A stretch of 64,000 bases of DNA from Lysinibacillus composti (GTDB taxonomy: Bacteria > Bacillota > Bacilli > Bacillales_A > Planococcaceae), in NCBI RefSeq assembly GCF_016908465.1, contig NZ_JAFBDY010000001.1:496001-560000 (forward strand), in the 5' to 3' direction. Shown here piece after piece: positions 42,931-51,934 of the stretch. The first letter of the stretch is position 1. Every line of letters begins with the position of its first letter. The notes beneath the pieces are model-generated. The model searched no databases, had not been told where the DNA came from, and saw only the letters and a list, made by a program, of their open reading frames with translations. Position numbers and translations under genes: made by a program.

Positions 42931-43726
42931 TCCAATATCTAAGCTAGTATATGGTTAAATAATCAATATGTTTTGTACTTTAGCCTACACTTTTTACAAG
43001 CATTCCTACATAAAAGGGGCTCTTAAAGGGAATTTTTGATCCTAACTCTTTGTGGTGAATGCCAAGAGAGGTTGTATTCTTAGTGAAGAAATGTAAAAGT
43101 AGCAGTTTCTACTTCGGGTGAAAATAACCAAATGCAGTTTAAATCATTGGAGGGAGTATAATCTTTTCATTGGTCTAATGCATATTAAGATGAAGAAATC
43201 TTCAATTAAAGGAAGTAATTCTACAGGAAGAATTGTGCTTTCCCATTATGTTTAGGGCCATAATGGATAAGGTTAAAATTCATTTTGAGTAACTTGGTAT
43301 ATATAACCACTTTGCATATTATAAAAGGTATTTTAAAGGCTTGTTTGTTAAGGGGGAATGAAAGTATTGAAAAAGTAATAGGCATTTTTTATATAGATAG
43401 AGTTTTATTTAAAAGAATGGTTAATCCCATTCTTTTTTTAATGGTTTAATAATCAATAAAAAATACTATTTAGTACTATTTGATAATTTTTGCATATATT
43501 TGTAATACACTTATTTGAGAATCTGAAATTAGTGATAATTTGTGGAGAGTAGAACAATTCAGAGGAAGAAAAAAGGACTCGCAGAACTATCAAATCAATC
43601 AACACAATAGATTAGTTCAATTATCGACCAAATTCAATTGTTCCTTATGCTTCTGTGCAAATAATTTACAGTCTTGTAAAATACTCTACTAAACTTTTAA
43701 CAATAAATTTTCAGAATGAGAGTTTA
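42931..43726. other. Long intergenic region, no intact gene
   Basis: Contains a copy of the GAATTGTGCTTT...GGGCCATAA repeat (43229-43262) also seen at 34152-34190, a short Shine-Dalgarno-like site at 43350 (AAGGGGGAATG) followed within 30 bases by a stop, and AT-rich filler. No RNA gene recognised. Confidence 0.4.
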
Positions 43727-43749
43727 AATATACCCATAATAGGTATATT
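43727..43749 (+). promoter_or_regulatory. CsoR-type operator upstream of copB
   Basis: Perfect inverted repeat AATATACC / GGTATATT with a 7-base spacer, like the Bacillus CsoR site TATACCCnnnnnGGGTATA, 78 bases before the copB start. Confidence 0.6.
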
Positions 43750-43826
43750 GTGGTTGTGTGTAGGAAGGGAAAAGGAATTTTTCGCTTTTTTAATTATTTC
43801 AATCAGTTTAAAGGAGAGTGATAGCA

Positions 43827-45983
43827 TTGGAAAAAAAAGATAAAGAAGTTGGAAAACAAAAACATAAACATCACAACAACAGTCCTAATGAAGATAAACA
43901 TCACATCCATAGTGACCATACTGGGCATGACCACCACATCCACAGTGACCATACTGGGCATGACCACCACATCCACAGTGGCCATACGGGGGATGAACAT
44001 CATAACCACGTTGGACATGAACATGGAGGTGGGCACGACAAACATCATGGCCACTCAATAGTAGAATTTAGAGAACGTTTTTGGATTTCTTTAGCTCTAA
44101 CAATACCTATTTCATACCTATCGATGATGATTCAAATGCTTTTTGGATATGAAGTCAACTTTCCAGGTGATACATTCTTATTATTCTTACTTTCTACTAT
44201 AGTCTTTTTCTATGGAGGAAAGCCGTTTTTACTCGGTGCATGGAGTGAAATAAAAGAGAAAGCACCTGGTATGATGTTGCTGATTTCACTAGCGATTGTC
44301 ACAGCTTATGTATATAGCACTTTAACAGCATTCTTTATTGAGGGTAGTGACTTTTATTTCGAATTAGCTACATTGATTGTTATTATGCTTCTTGGACATT
44401 GGATTGAAATGAAATCAATCATGGGTGCATCCAAGGCATTAGAAGAGTTAATAAAGTTAATGCCAAAAGAAGCTCATAAACTAGATGCAACTGGAAATAT
44501 TGTAGATGTTTCTGTAGAGGATTTAAAACCAGGTGATCAAATCCTTGTAAAACCCGGAGAAAAAATTCCACTTGATGGAAAAATATTTGAAGGCCATTCA
44601 ACAGTTGATGAATCAATGTTAACTGGGGAATCAGTCCCTGTAGAAAAAACTATGGGAATGGAAGCAATTGGTGGGGCCATTAATGGTGAAGGTATTCTAA
44701 AAATAAACGTTAGTAAAACAGGCAGTGACACATATCTTGCTCAAGTTATCCAATTAGTAAGTGATGCAGAAAAAACGAAATCAAAGGCGCAAGGATTTGC
44801 TGACACGGCAGCAAAATGGTTATTCTATGTTGCCATAGTTGCAGGGGTTATCACACTAGCATATTGGTGGACAACAGGTGATTTCGATACTGCTTTAGAG
44901 CGAATGGTTACCGTATTAATTATTGCCTGTCCTCATGCGTTAGGTTTAGCTACACCTCTAGTAACATCTAGATCAACATCTATCGCTGCAAAAAATGGAT
45001 TACTACTTCGTAATCGTACTTCGTTTGAAAGTGCTTTTAGAATCAACCGTATTGTATTTGATAAAACTGGTACATTAACAGAAGGTAATTTTGGGGTTAC
45101 AGATATACATCCAACTGAAGGTATCAGTGAAGAGGAATTATTAAAATTAGCTTACTCTGTAGAAACGCAATCTGAACATCCGATAGCAAAAGGTATTGTT
45201 AAAGAAGGTAAGATGCGAGATTTAGAGCTATATGAGGTTTCGAATTATCAAAACCTAACGGGAAAAGGACTTGTTGCAAAAATAAATGGTTCTGAAATTG
45301 CCATTGTTAGTCCAGGTGTGTTAAGAGAAAATAGTATTCCCTTTGACGTCGAAACTTACGAAAAACTTGCACAGCAAGGGAAAACAGTGATTTTCGTATT
45401 AAAAGAGAATGCACTTCAGGGAATGATTGCATTAGCAGATATAATTCGTGAATCATCTTATAAAGTAATAAAAGAATTGAATAAACTTGGTATTGAAACG
45501 GTCATGATGACTGGTGATAATAGTCGAGTAGCCAATTATGTAGGTGAAAAACTTGGCATGACAAAAGTGATTGCGGAGGTATTGCCACATGAGAAATCGA
45601 ATAATGTGAAAGCATTAAAAGAAGGTGGCAAAAAAGTTGCAATGGTAGGTGATGGAGTTAACGATGCACCGGCTTTAGCAGAAGCAGATTTAGGTATTGC
45701 TATTGGAGCGGGAACAGACGTTGCAATTGAAACGGCGGATGTTGTCCTAGTAAATAGTAATCCAGTAGATATTTTAAGTACCTTAAAACTTTCAAAGGCA
45801 AGTCAAATTAAAATGATTCAAAACTTAGTTTGGGCTGCGGGTTATAATATTATTGCAATTCCATTAGCAGCAGGCGTACTAATGGGTGCAGGAATTGTTA
45901 TTACTCCAGCAATTGGAGCTGTAATCATGTCACTTAGTACGATTATCTGTGCCGTAAATGCACAACTATTAAAGATTGATTAG
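43827..45983 (+). CDS. copB: CopB-type heavy-metal P1B ATPase
   Basis: Exports Cu ions (or Ag) from the cytoplasm. The start is TTG 43827, placed by AAGGAG at 43811. The N-terminus (about residues 8-80) is extremely His-rich instead of CxxC domains. The membrane metal motif is CPH (IACPHALGLATP), the hallmark of the CopB/P1B-3 group. Phosphorylation motif DKTGTLTEG, ATP-binding HP (SEHPIAKG) and hinge GDGVNDAPALAEAD are all intact; 718 residues. A CsoR-like site lies upstream, so it is probably in the same regulon as copA. Confidence 0.92.
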   Translation: MEKKDKEVGKQKHKHHNNSPNEDKHHIHSDHTGHDHHIHSDHTGHDHHIHSGHTGDEHHNHVGHEHGGGHDKHHGHSIVEFRERFWISLALTIPISYLSMMIQMLFGYEVNFPGDTFLLFLLSTIVFFYGGKPFLLGAWSEIKEKAPGMMLLISLAIVTAYVYSTLTAFFIEGSDFYFELATLIVIMLLGHWIEMKSIMGASKALEELIKLMPKEAHKLDATGNIVDVSVEDLKPGDQILVKPGEKIPLDGKIFEGHSTVDESMLTGESVPVEKTMGMEAIGGAINGEGILKINVSKTGSDTYLAQVIQLVSDAEKTKSKAQGFADTAAKWLFYVAIVAGVITLAYWWTTGDFDTALERMVTVLIIACPHALGLATPLVTSRSTSIAAKNGLLLRNRTSFESAFRINRIVFDKTGTLTEGNFGVTDIHPTEGISEEELLKLAYSVETQSEHPIAKGIVKEGKMRDLELYEVSNYQNLTGKGLVAKINGSEIAIVSPGVLRENSIPFDVETYEKLAQQGKTVIFVLKENALQGMIALADIIRESSYKVIKELNKLGIETVMMTGDNSRVANYVGEKLGMTKVIAEVLPHEKSNNVKALKEGGKKVAMVGDGVNDAPALAEADLGIAIGAGTDVAIETADVVLVNSNPVDILSTLKLSKASQIKMIQNLVWAAGYNIIAIPLAAGVLMGAGIVITPAIGAVIMSLSTIICAVNAQLLKID
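43906..43990 (+). repeat. In-frame 30-bp tandem repeat coding for His-rich units
   Basis: CCATAGTGACCATACTGGGCATGAC-type unit of 30 bp in nearly three copies, giving HIHSDHTGHDH repeats in CopB. Likely copy-number variable. Confidence 0.75.
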
Positions 45984-45997
45984 TTCATAAATAAATT

Positions 45998-46038
45998 AGA
46001 AAAATTCGCCTGTAGCTCCTTTCAGGCGAATTTATTAG
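45998..46038. terminator. Terminator of copB
   Basis: AAATTCGCCTG / CAGGCGAATTT stem. Confidence 0.8.
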
Positions 46039-46184
46039 TTTATTTTTATTAAATTCAATATACTAAATTATATTTGATTGGTAACAATTTATTGGGTACA
46101 AAAGTTCAATAGTATCTCTCGCTGCATAAAATATAATAAAAGGGCTATTAGTTAATTAATCAATAATGATTTGAGGTGAGAACA

Positions 46185-46541
46185 ATGTGTATAAATAATA
46201 ATTTTATTGAACATCATTCATATCAAATGAGTGAGGAAATAAGGAAAAATTCGTTGTACGAAGTGGTTAGAGTGGAAGTATCAAACGGTAATAGTTTAAA
46301 AGAAAATGAACAATGGGATAGCAAAGAGCTGGTAAGTAAAATAATTCTGGAAGATAAAAATAAGAACTATTATGTTATAAATCCTGATCAATTTGGATTA
46401 AGGTTTGCCAAAGGTGAAATCAGTTATAAAGAATACAAGCAATTACAAAAAAAAGAGGATTTCAAATTGATTAGTTTCTCCGTTCTTGGAATTGGATTTT
46501 TGACGGGTATGATGTATGTAATGCTAAAGTTTCTAGTCTAA
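46185..46541 (+). CDS. Small tail-anchored protein, unknown
   Basis: 118 residues from the ATG at 46185 (GAGGTGAG upstream; the GTG at 46176 falls within that site). A soluble N-terminal part with beta strands (NSLYEVVRVEVSNG; KNYYVINPDQFGLRF) and a single C-terminal membrane helix (ISFSVLGIGFLTGMMYVMLKF). Not recognised. Located between copB and the csoR operon, separated from both by intergenic DNA. Confidence 0.55.
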   Translation: MCINNNFIEHHSYQMSEEIRKNSLYEVVRVEVSNGNSLKENEQWDSKELVSKIILEDKNKNYYVINPDQFGLRFAKGEISYKEYKQLQKKEDFKLISFSVLGIGFLTGMMYVMLKFLV

Positions 46542-46759
46542 TTTTTGAAATGGCCTATATATACAATTTTGTGATATATGAACTGCCCCATAATGTCAGA
46601 TGCAAATAACAATTATAGGGCCATACAATAGATCTTAAACGATTTTCTTATAATTGAACAATGCATAGTTAATTGCATAGTTATGCTGAGAAAATCACAA
46701 CCTATATACTAGTTTTATGAAGAGGCATAAATTATTTATGTTTCTTTTTTCATCCTCTT

Positions 46760-46781
46760 TACATAGGGTACTGGGGTATGC
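46760..46781 (+). promoter_or_regulatory. Weak CsoR-type operator at csoR
   Basis: TACATAGGGTACTGGGGTATG: right half fits the CsoR site, left half is degenerate. 30-50 bases before csoR, allowing autoregulation. Confidence 0.4.
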
Positions 46782-46810
46782 TATATTGAAGCTGAGGAGG
46801 GGAATAAAAC

Positions 46811-47152
46811 ATGGAACCCGAATTAAAAAATGAATCCTTATTAGACGAAAGTATTTGCTCTAATTCGAATACAAGAAAAAGCCATCATTCAGAAAAAGCA
46901 AAGAAAAATCTTGTGTCTCGGCTTAACCGGATAGAAGGGCAAGTTCGAGGTATAAAGGGTTTAATTGAAAAAGATACTTATTGTGATGATGTGATCACAC
47001 AAATATCTGCTACTCAGGCTGCGTTAAATAGTGTAGCAAAACTCCTTCTTGAAGCACATATGAAAGAATGTGTTGTTGATCGTATTCAAGAAGGGGATTT
47101 AGAAGTTTTAGATGAAGTGCTTGTCACAATTCAAAAATTAATGAAAAAATAA
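46811..47152 (+). CDS. csoR: Copper-sensing repressor CsoR
   Basis: 113-residue all-helical DNA-binding repressor that releases DNA on binding Cu(I). The ligand set is present: Cys58 (DTYCDD), His83 and Cys87 (AHMKECV), the CsoR Cys-His-Cys signature. The RLNRIEGQVRGIKG segment is the family hallmark. The N-terminal 30 residues form a His/Ser-rich extension. First gene of a csoR-copZ-copA arrangement, 15 bases before copZ, with good GAGGAGGGG. Expected to control copZA and probably copB through the palindromes at 47.42 and 43.73 kb. Confidence 0.95.
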   Translation: MEPELKNESLLDESICSNSNTRKSHHSEKAKKNLVSRLNRIEGQVRGIKGLIEKDTYCDDVITQISATQAALNSVAKLLLEAHMKECVVDRIQEGDLEVLDEVLVTIQKLMKK

Positions 47153-47167
47153 AGGGAGAGAATAAAT

Positions 47168-47374
47168 ATGGGAAATGCAACATTAAACGTAAAAGGTATG
47201 TCATGTGGTCATTGTGTAAAATCGATTGAAGGTAGCGTTGGATCTTTAGATGGTGTTGAACAAGTAAAAGTTGATTTAGGCTCTGGTAAGGTAAACGTTG
47301 AATTCAATGATGAAAAGGTAACTCTTGAAAAAATTAAAGAGACAATTGACGATCAAGGATACGATGTTGAGTAA
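47168..47374 (+). CDS. copZ: Copper chaperone CopZ
   Basis: 68-residue HMA-domain protein carrying Cu(I) to CopA. Metal site MSCGHC (Cys13, Cys16), VKSIEGSV and the EKIKETIDDQGYDV end are standard. GGGAGAG precedes the start. Lies between csoR and copA, the usual Bacillus order, although a CsoR box separates it from copA here. Confidence 0.96.
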   Translation: MGNATLNVKGMSCGHCVKSIEGSVGSLDGVEQVKVDLGSGKVNVEFNDEKVTLEKIKETIDDQGYDVE

Positions 47375-47417
47375 AAAGATGTAGGGTGCTTACAAAGCAC
47401 TCTATATATTTCAAAAA

Positions 47418-47439
47418 TATATACCCCTAATCGGTATAT
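47418..47439 (+). promoter_or_regulatory. CsoR operator of copA
   Basis: ATATACCCCTAATCGGTATAT, inverted repeat ATATACC/GGTATAT in the copZ-copA gap, 20 bases before copA. copA can therefore be driven from its own promoter. Confidence 0.7.
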
Positions 47440-47458
47440 TTCATGAGGTGAAAGCAAC

Positions 47459-49876
47459 ATGAGTAATGAATTAAAAGAAACAAGTTTACAGATTACAGGT
47501 ATGACTTGTGCAGCTTGTGCAACAAGAATTGAAAAAGGGCTAAGTAAAATGGAAGGTGTAGAACAAGCAAACGTCAACTTAGCACTTGAAAAGTCTGTTA
47601 TTAAATATGATCCACAAAAAGTAAAAGAAGAAGATTTTGAAAAGAAAATTCAACATCTTGGTTATGGTATAGCAAAAGAGAAAAAAGAATTAACCATTAC
47701 GGGAATGACTTGTGCTGCTTGTGCAACAAGAATCGAAAAAGGTCTAAGCAAAATGGAAGGCGTATCGATTGCAAACGTCAACTTAGCTCTTGAAAATGCT
47801 ACTATTGAATTTAATCCTTCTCAAGTTTCTGTGACAGAAATTATTCAAAGAGTAGAGAAGTTAGGCTACGGTGCACATCTAAAAGAAAATGAAAAGGATG
47901 CAGTAGATTATAGAGAAAGAGCAATCCAAAAACAAAAACAAAAGTTCATTATCTCAGCAATTTTGTCATTACCACTTTTATATACTATGGTCGGGCATTT
48001 TTCTTTCACATCCTTCATTTATATGCCAGATATCTTAATGAACCCATGGATACAAATGGCTTTAGCTACGCCAGTTCAATTCATCATAGGTAAGCAGTTT
48101 TATGTCAGTGCTTTTAAAGCACTAAGAAATAAAAGCGCAAATATGGATGTTTTAGTTGTATTAGGGACATCCGCAGCTTATTTCTATAGTGTTTATCAGG
48201 CTATTATAACGATGGGGGAACACCATTACGCGCAACTATACTTCGAAACGAGTTCAGTCTTAATTACCTTAATAATTTTAGGAAAACTTTTTGAAGCAAA
48301 GGCAAAAGGAAGATCTTCTGAAGCTATTAAGAAGCTAATGGGACTTCAAGCAAAAACAGCATTAGTTATTCGTGATGGAGTTGAAACAGAAATCTCACTT
48401 GATGAAGTAGTAGTTGGAGATACACTTTTGGTTAAACCCGGAGAAAAAATTCCTGTTGACGGTGAAGTAATAGAAGGTGAAACTGCAGTTGATGAATCAA
48501 TGTTAACAGGAGAAAGTATTCCAGTAGATAAAACGCAAGGTGATACTTTATTCGGATCAACAATAAACAAAAATGGATTTATTAAAATGCAAGCAACGAA
48601 AATCGGTCGAGACACTGCATTATCACAAATTATAAAAGTAGTTGAAGATGCCCAAGGTTCTAAAGCACCAATCCAAAGATTAGCAGATAAAATTTCGGGT
48701 ATCTTTGTTCCAATTGTTATTGGTATTGCGCTCGTTACTTTCGTTATATGGATTGCATTTGTGTCACCTGGTGAATTTGCACCTGCACTTGAAGCGTTGA
48801 TTGCTGTTCTTGTAATTGCATGTCCTTGTGCACTAGGTCTTGCAACACCTACTTCCATTATGGCGGGTTCTGGTCGTGCAGCAGAATTAGGTATTTTGTT
48901 TAAAGGTGGAGAACATCTTGAACAAACTCATCACATTAATACAGTAGTTGTTGATAAAACAGGTACTGTCACTAAAGGAAAACCAGAATTAACTGATGTG
49001 ATTATAGCAGATGGAATTAATGAAGTAGAATTCCTGTCTATGATCGGATCAAGTGAAAAACAATCAGAACATCCACTTGCTGAAGCAATTGTACAGGGTA
49101 TTGAAGCGAGAAATATCAAACTGGTAAATGTTGAAAAGTTTGAAGCTATACCCGGATACGGTGTAAAGGCAATTATTGAAGATAAAGAAATTCTGATCGG
49201 TACCCGAAAACTTATGATTGAAAATAACATCAATATTTCGTTTGTATTAAGTACAATGGAAGAGTTAGAGGTAAAAGGTAAAACAGCTATGTTAGCTAGT
49301 ATTGACGGCCATTATGCCGGGCTTGTAGCCGTAGCGGATACAATTAAAGATACTTCGAAAAAAGCAATTAATCGCCTACAAGATATGGGTATCGAAGTGA
49401 TTATGATGACAGGGGATAACGAGCGAACTGCTAAAGCAATTGGTGCTGAAGTAGGTGTTAACCATGTTATTGCAGAAGTATTGCCAGAAGGAAAAGCGGA
49501 AGAAGTTAAGAAACTACAAGCTTCTGGAAAAAAGGTTGCAATGGTAGGTGATGGAATTAATGATGCCCCAGCGCTTGCAGTTGCAGACACCGGTATGGCA
49601 ATCGGTACAGGAACAGACGTTGCAATGGAAGCAGCAGATATTACCTTAATTCGTGGAGATTTAAACAGCATTGCAGATGCTATCATTATGAGTCACAAAA
49701 CTATGAGAAATATTAAACAAAACCTATTTTGGGCGTTTGCGTATAATACTCTCGGTATTCCAATAGCTGCAGCAGGTTTCCTTGCTCCTTGGGTAGCGGG
49801 AGCTGCAATGGCATTTAGTTCCGTATCTGTAGTATTAAATGCATTAAGATTACAAAGAGTAAAGATAGAAAAATAA
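47459..49876 (+). CDS. copA: Cu(I)-exporting P1B-type ATPase CopA
   Basis: Pumps Cu(I) out of the cell. Two N-terminal HMA domains with MTCAAC sites (Cys17/Cys20 and Cys85/Cys88), whose DNA is also alike; membrane CPC motif IACPCALGLATP near residue 455; DKTGTVTKG; SEKQSEHPLAEAI; GDGINDAPALAVAD. 805 residues, full length. The GAGGTGAAAG site precedes the ATG. Together with CopZ and CsoR it forms the standard Bacillus copper efflux module, next to a second, CopB-type pump. Confidence 0.97.
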   Translation: MSNELKETSLQITGMTCAACATRIEKGLSKMEGVEQANVNLALEKSVIKYDPQKVKEEDFEKKIQHLGYGIAKEKKELTITGMTCAACATRIEKGLSKMEGVSIANVNLALENATIEFNPSQVSVTEIIQRVEKLGYGAHLKENEKDAVDYRERAIQKQKQKFIISAILSLPLLYTMVGHFSFTSFIYMPDILMNPWIQMALATPVQFIIGKQFYVSAFKALRNKSANMDVLVVLGTSAAYFYSVYQAIITMGEHHYAQLYFETSSVLITLIILGKLFEAKAKGRSSEAIKKLMGLQAKTALVIRDGVETEISLDEVVVGDTLLVKPGEKIPVDGEVIEGETAVDESMLTGESIPVDKTQGDTLFGSTINKNGFIKMQATKIGRDTALSQIIKVVEDAQGSKAPIQRLADKISGIFVPIVIGIALVTFVIWIAFVSPGEFAPALEALIAVLVIACPCALGLATPTSIMAGSGRAAELGILFKGGEHLEQTHHINTVVVDKTGTVTKGKPELTDVIIADGINEVEFLSMIGSSEKQSEHPLAEAIVQGIEARNIKLVNVEKFEAIPGYGVKAIIEDKEILIGTRKLMIENNINISFVLSTMEELEVKGKTAMLASIDGHYAGLVAVADTIKDTSKKAINRLQDMGIEVIMMTGDNERTAKAIGAEVGVNHVIAEVLPEGKAEEVKKLQASGKKVAMVGDGINDAPALAVADTGMAIGTGTDVAMEAADITLIRGDLNSIADAIIMSHKTMRNIKQNLFWAFAYNTLGIPIAAAGFLAPWVAGAAMAFSSVSVVLNALRLQRVKIEK

Positions 49877-49881
49877 TTTTA

Positions 49882-49913
49882 AGTTATGACCTACTTCGGT
49901 AGGTCACTTTTTA
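49882..49913 (+). terminator. Terminator of copA
   Basis: GTTATGACCTAC TTCG GTAGGTCAC stem with T5. Confidence 0.8.
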
Positions 49914-50043
49914 ATTATGTATATTTAGAAGTCATTTAATTGAGACTAAAAATTGTTTACCACTCCATAATTTTTGCATAATTAAAGTTTATAATTTGAA
50001 TTGGTAAAAAACTGAATCATAAACAGATCTAGGAGGAATATGA

Positions 50044-50670
50044 ATGTCGAATAAAATGATGCTTGGAATTATTTCGTTTGCTGCAGCTTTAACACTTGCA
50101 GCATGTGGAGGAGAAAATACTAACGAAACAACGCAAAATGAAACTACTCAAGAAGAGACAAATGAAATAACTGATCATAACATGGATAATACGGGGACTA
50201 ATGATAATGAAGCAAAAGAAGGTATGGACCACTCAAACATGAACCACTCTGGATCAGGTGAAGTGCCAGAAGGTTTACAAGTAGCAGAAAATCCAACATT
50301 CCCAGTAGGCAGTAATGCAATCATTCAATCAGATCATATGCCTGGTATGAAAGGAGCAGAAGCTACGATTGTTGGTGCTTATGATACAACAGTTTATACT
50401 GTCTCTTATACACCAACTACAGGTGGGGCTCCAGTGACAAACCATAAATGGGTTATCCATGAAGAATTGGCAGACGCAGGCGAAGCACCACTAGAACCAG
50501 GAACAGAAGTAACTATAAATGCTGACCATATGGAAGGTATGCAAGGTGCAACTGCAACAATTGACTCTGCTGAAGAAACTACTGTTTATATGGTCAACTT
50601 TACTTCAACAACTGGAGAAAAAGTAACAAATCATAAATGGGTAACAGAAGGCGAATTGTCAGCTAAATAA
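50044..50670 (+). CDS. ydhK: YdhK-type lipoprotein with two DUF1541 domains
   Basis: Lipobox LAACGG, then a Thr/Asn/Glu-rich spacer with MDHSNMNHS (Met/His, copper-binding style), and two tandem DUF1541 domains (about 80-140 and 145-208), each with DHMPGMKGAEATIVGAYDTT / DHMEGMQGATATIDSAEETT and NHKWV. Found widely in copper and other metal islands of Bacillus and Staphylococcus; exact function unknown, likely extracellular copper binding. AGGAGGAATATGA precedes the start. A truncated duplicate of one domain is at 42.2 kb. Confidence 0.9.
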   Translation: MSNKMMLGIISFAAALTLAACGGENTNETTQNETTQEETNEITDHNMDNTGTNDNEAKEGMDHSNMNHSGSGEVPEGLQVAENPTFPVGSNAIIQSDHMPGMKGAEATIVGAYDTTVYTVSYTPTTGGAPVTNHKWVIHEELADAGEAPLEPGTEVTINADHMEGMQGATATIDSAEETTVYMVNFTSTTGEKVTNHKWVTEGELSAK

Positions 50671-50705
50671 AATATTCTATTTGGGAAGACCTTAAAATGG
50701 ACATC

Positions 50706-50757
50706 TAAGACTGTCAATCAACTCTAAGAAATTCGGTTTGTTAGACAGTCTTTTTTT
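50706..50757 (+). terminator. Terminator of ydhK
   Basis: AAGACTGTC...GACAGTCTTTTTTT stem, with pairing TAGAGTT-like interior. Confidence 0.75.
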
Positions 50758-50791
50758 ATTTGTTAAATTACCCTTATTAAATAAGTTTCAA

Positions 50792-51703
50792 CTATTGAGT
50801 AGAGGAATTTTTTAAAACCATTGCAATGGCTTTTGCAAGAACAGATATCGTACGATTAATCTCCTCTTGTGTATTCTCTATACCTCCAAGTTCTATTAAC
50901 ACCATGTTATTGGCTAAATCTTGATTATAGATACCATCGACATGTTCTCCTTTTTTACCAATTACACCACGTGATATTCCGGGTACCAACTCATTCAACT
51001 GATCTGAGATCTGTTGGGCGTAAGATTGATTTTTTGAATAATCTCGGTGGTCTTCTCCTACAACAAAGTAGAGTTTTCCATACGATTGATTTTTATAATT
51101 AAGAGTTGATATTTCTCTTTTTGCAGAATCTCTGTGCAAATCAACGACTAGATCATAATTATTTTTTTGAAGTTCAGTTGATAAGAAAGGGCGAACAACA
51201 TTATAAGCTTCTGAAAAAGTACGATTTGTTTTTTTTAATTCATCCATTGTATCAACACCAAGAAACTTTGTATTTAAGGAATTAAGGTTAAAATGTTTTT
51301 TTATTATCTCTTCAAATTCAGTAATATTGGAGCTTGAGTGATACACAGCAGATTCTCCGTTTTCACTTTTTACCATTGGGATAAAAGCTTCGTGAGAATG
51401 TGTAAAAAGCATCAAAACTTCCTTAGCTTCTGCTTGTTCTATGCTATTGGTAGATTCATCTTTGGTTGTAGGAGCGTACACGAGTTTTTGTGATGTTAGT
51501 TTCTTATCAACGACTAATTCATTAGAATCAGGTTGTACAATAGGAGGTTGAGCGTTGGCCGTAGAAGCGTTAATCGGCTTTTTAGGTGCTGGCTGCTCTT
51601 CAAGTACTTTATTTTGATACTCAGTAGAAAGAGAACTTACGATGATTGGTGATAGAAATAACATAGAAATAAACCCTAAAAAGAATATTAATTTTTTTGG
51701 CAT
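50792..51703 (-). CDS. SpoIIP-family peptidoglycan hydrolase
   Basis: Amidase/endopeptidase that, with SpoIID, drives engulfment during sporulation. N-terminal membrane anchor (residues 5-25), variable linker with Pro/Lys, then the SpoIIP domain (about 95-300) with LMLFTHSHEAFIP, VVDLHRDS and MVLIELGGIENT, which provide the zinc His/Glu residues. 303 residues, shorter than chromosomal SpoIIP (about 400), so it is probably an accessory paralogue; such copies are often found beside heavy-metal genes in Bacillus. Divergent from the downstream oxidase gene. Confidence 0.85.
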   Translation of the reverse strand: MPKKLIFFLGFISMLFLSPIIVSSLSTEYQNKVLEEQPAPKKPINASTANAQPPIVQPDSNELVVDKKLTSQKLVYAPTTKDESTNSIEQAEAKEVLMLFTHSHEAFIPMVKSENGESAVYHSSSNITEFEEIIKKHFNLNSLNTKFLGVDTMDELKKTNRTFSEAYNVVRPFLSTELQKNNYDLVVDLHRDSAKREISTLNYKNQSYGKLYFVVGEDHRDYSKNQSYAQQISDQLNELVPGISRGVIGKKGEHVDGIYNQDLANNMVLIELGGIENTQEEINRTISVLAKAIAMVLKNSSTQ

Positions 51704-51934
51704 AGTTTATCCACCTCGAAACACTATATGTCGGAGGTTTAGCCATTATTTAATGATTAGTAAAAATTAGACTATATAATCAGTTTTCATTTTTAGTTCT
51801 ACTCTATTATGTTTCTCTTAATATTGTTTGGATTTATGTATTGTAGGATTAAGTAATATAATTTTTAAACTCCATATTTTCTCCATAATTTTTTGTTACA
51901 TTTTTTATGTGATAAATAAAAGGAGGATGGAATA

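Noticed and set aside
43803-44061. Overlapping frames on both strands (minus 43803-44054, plus 43849-44061) across the His-rich start of copB, with a CRISPR-like look because of the 30-bp repeats.
   Set aside because: The repeats are directly adjacent without spacers and are in frame with copB; the other frames are shadows of that low-complexity coding sequence.
48346-49686. Long minus-strand frames (100-170 codons) within copA.
   Set aside because: Shadows of the copA reading frame; no starts with ribosome binding sites and low-complexity Ser/Ile/Pro composition.
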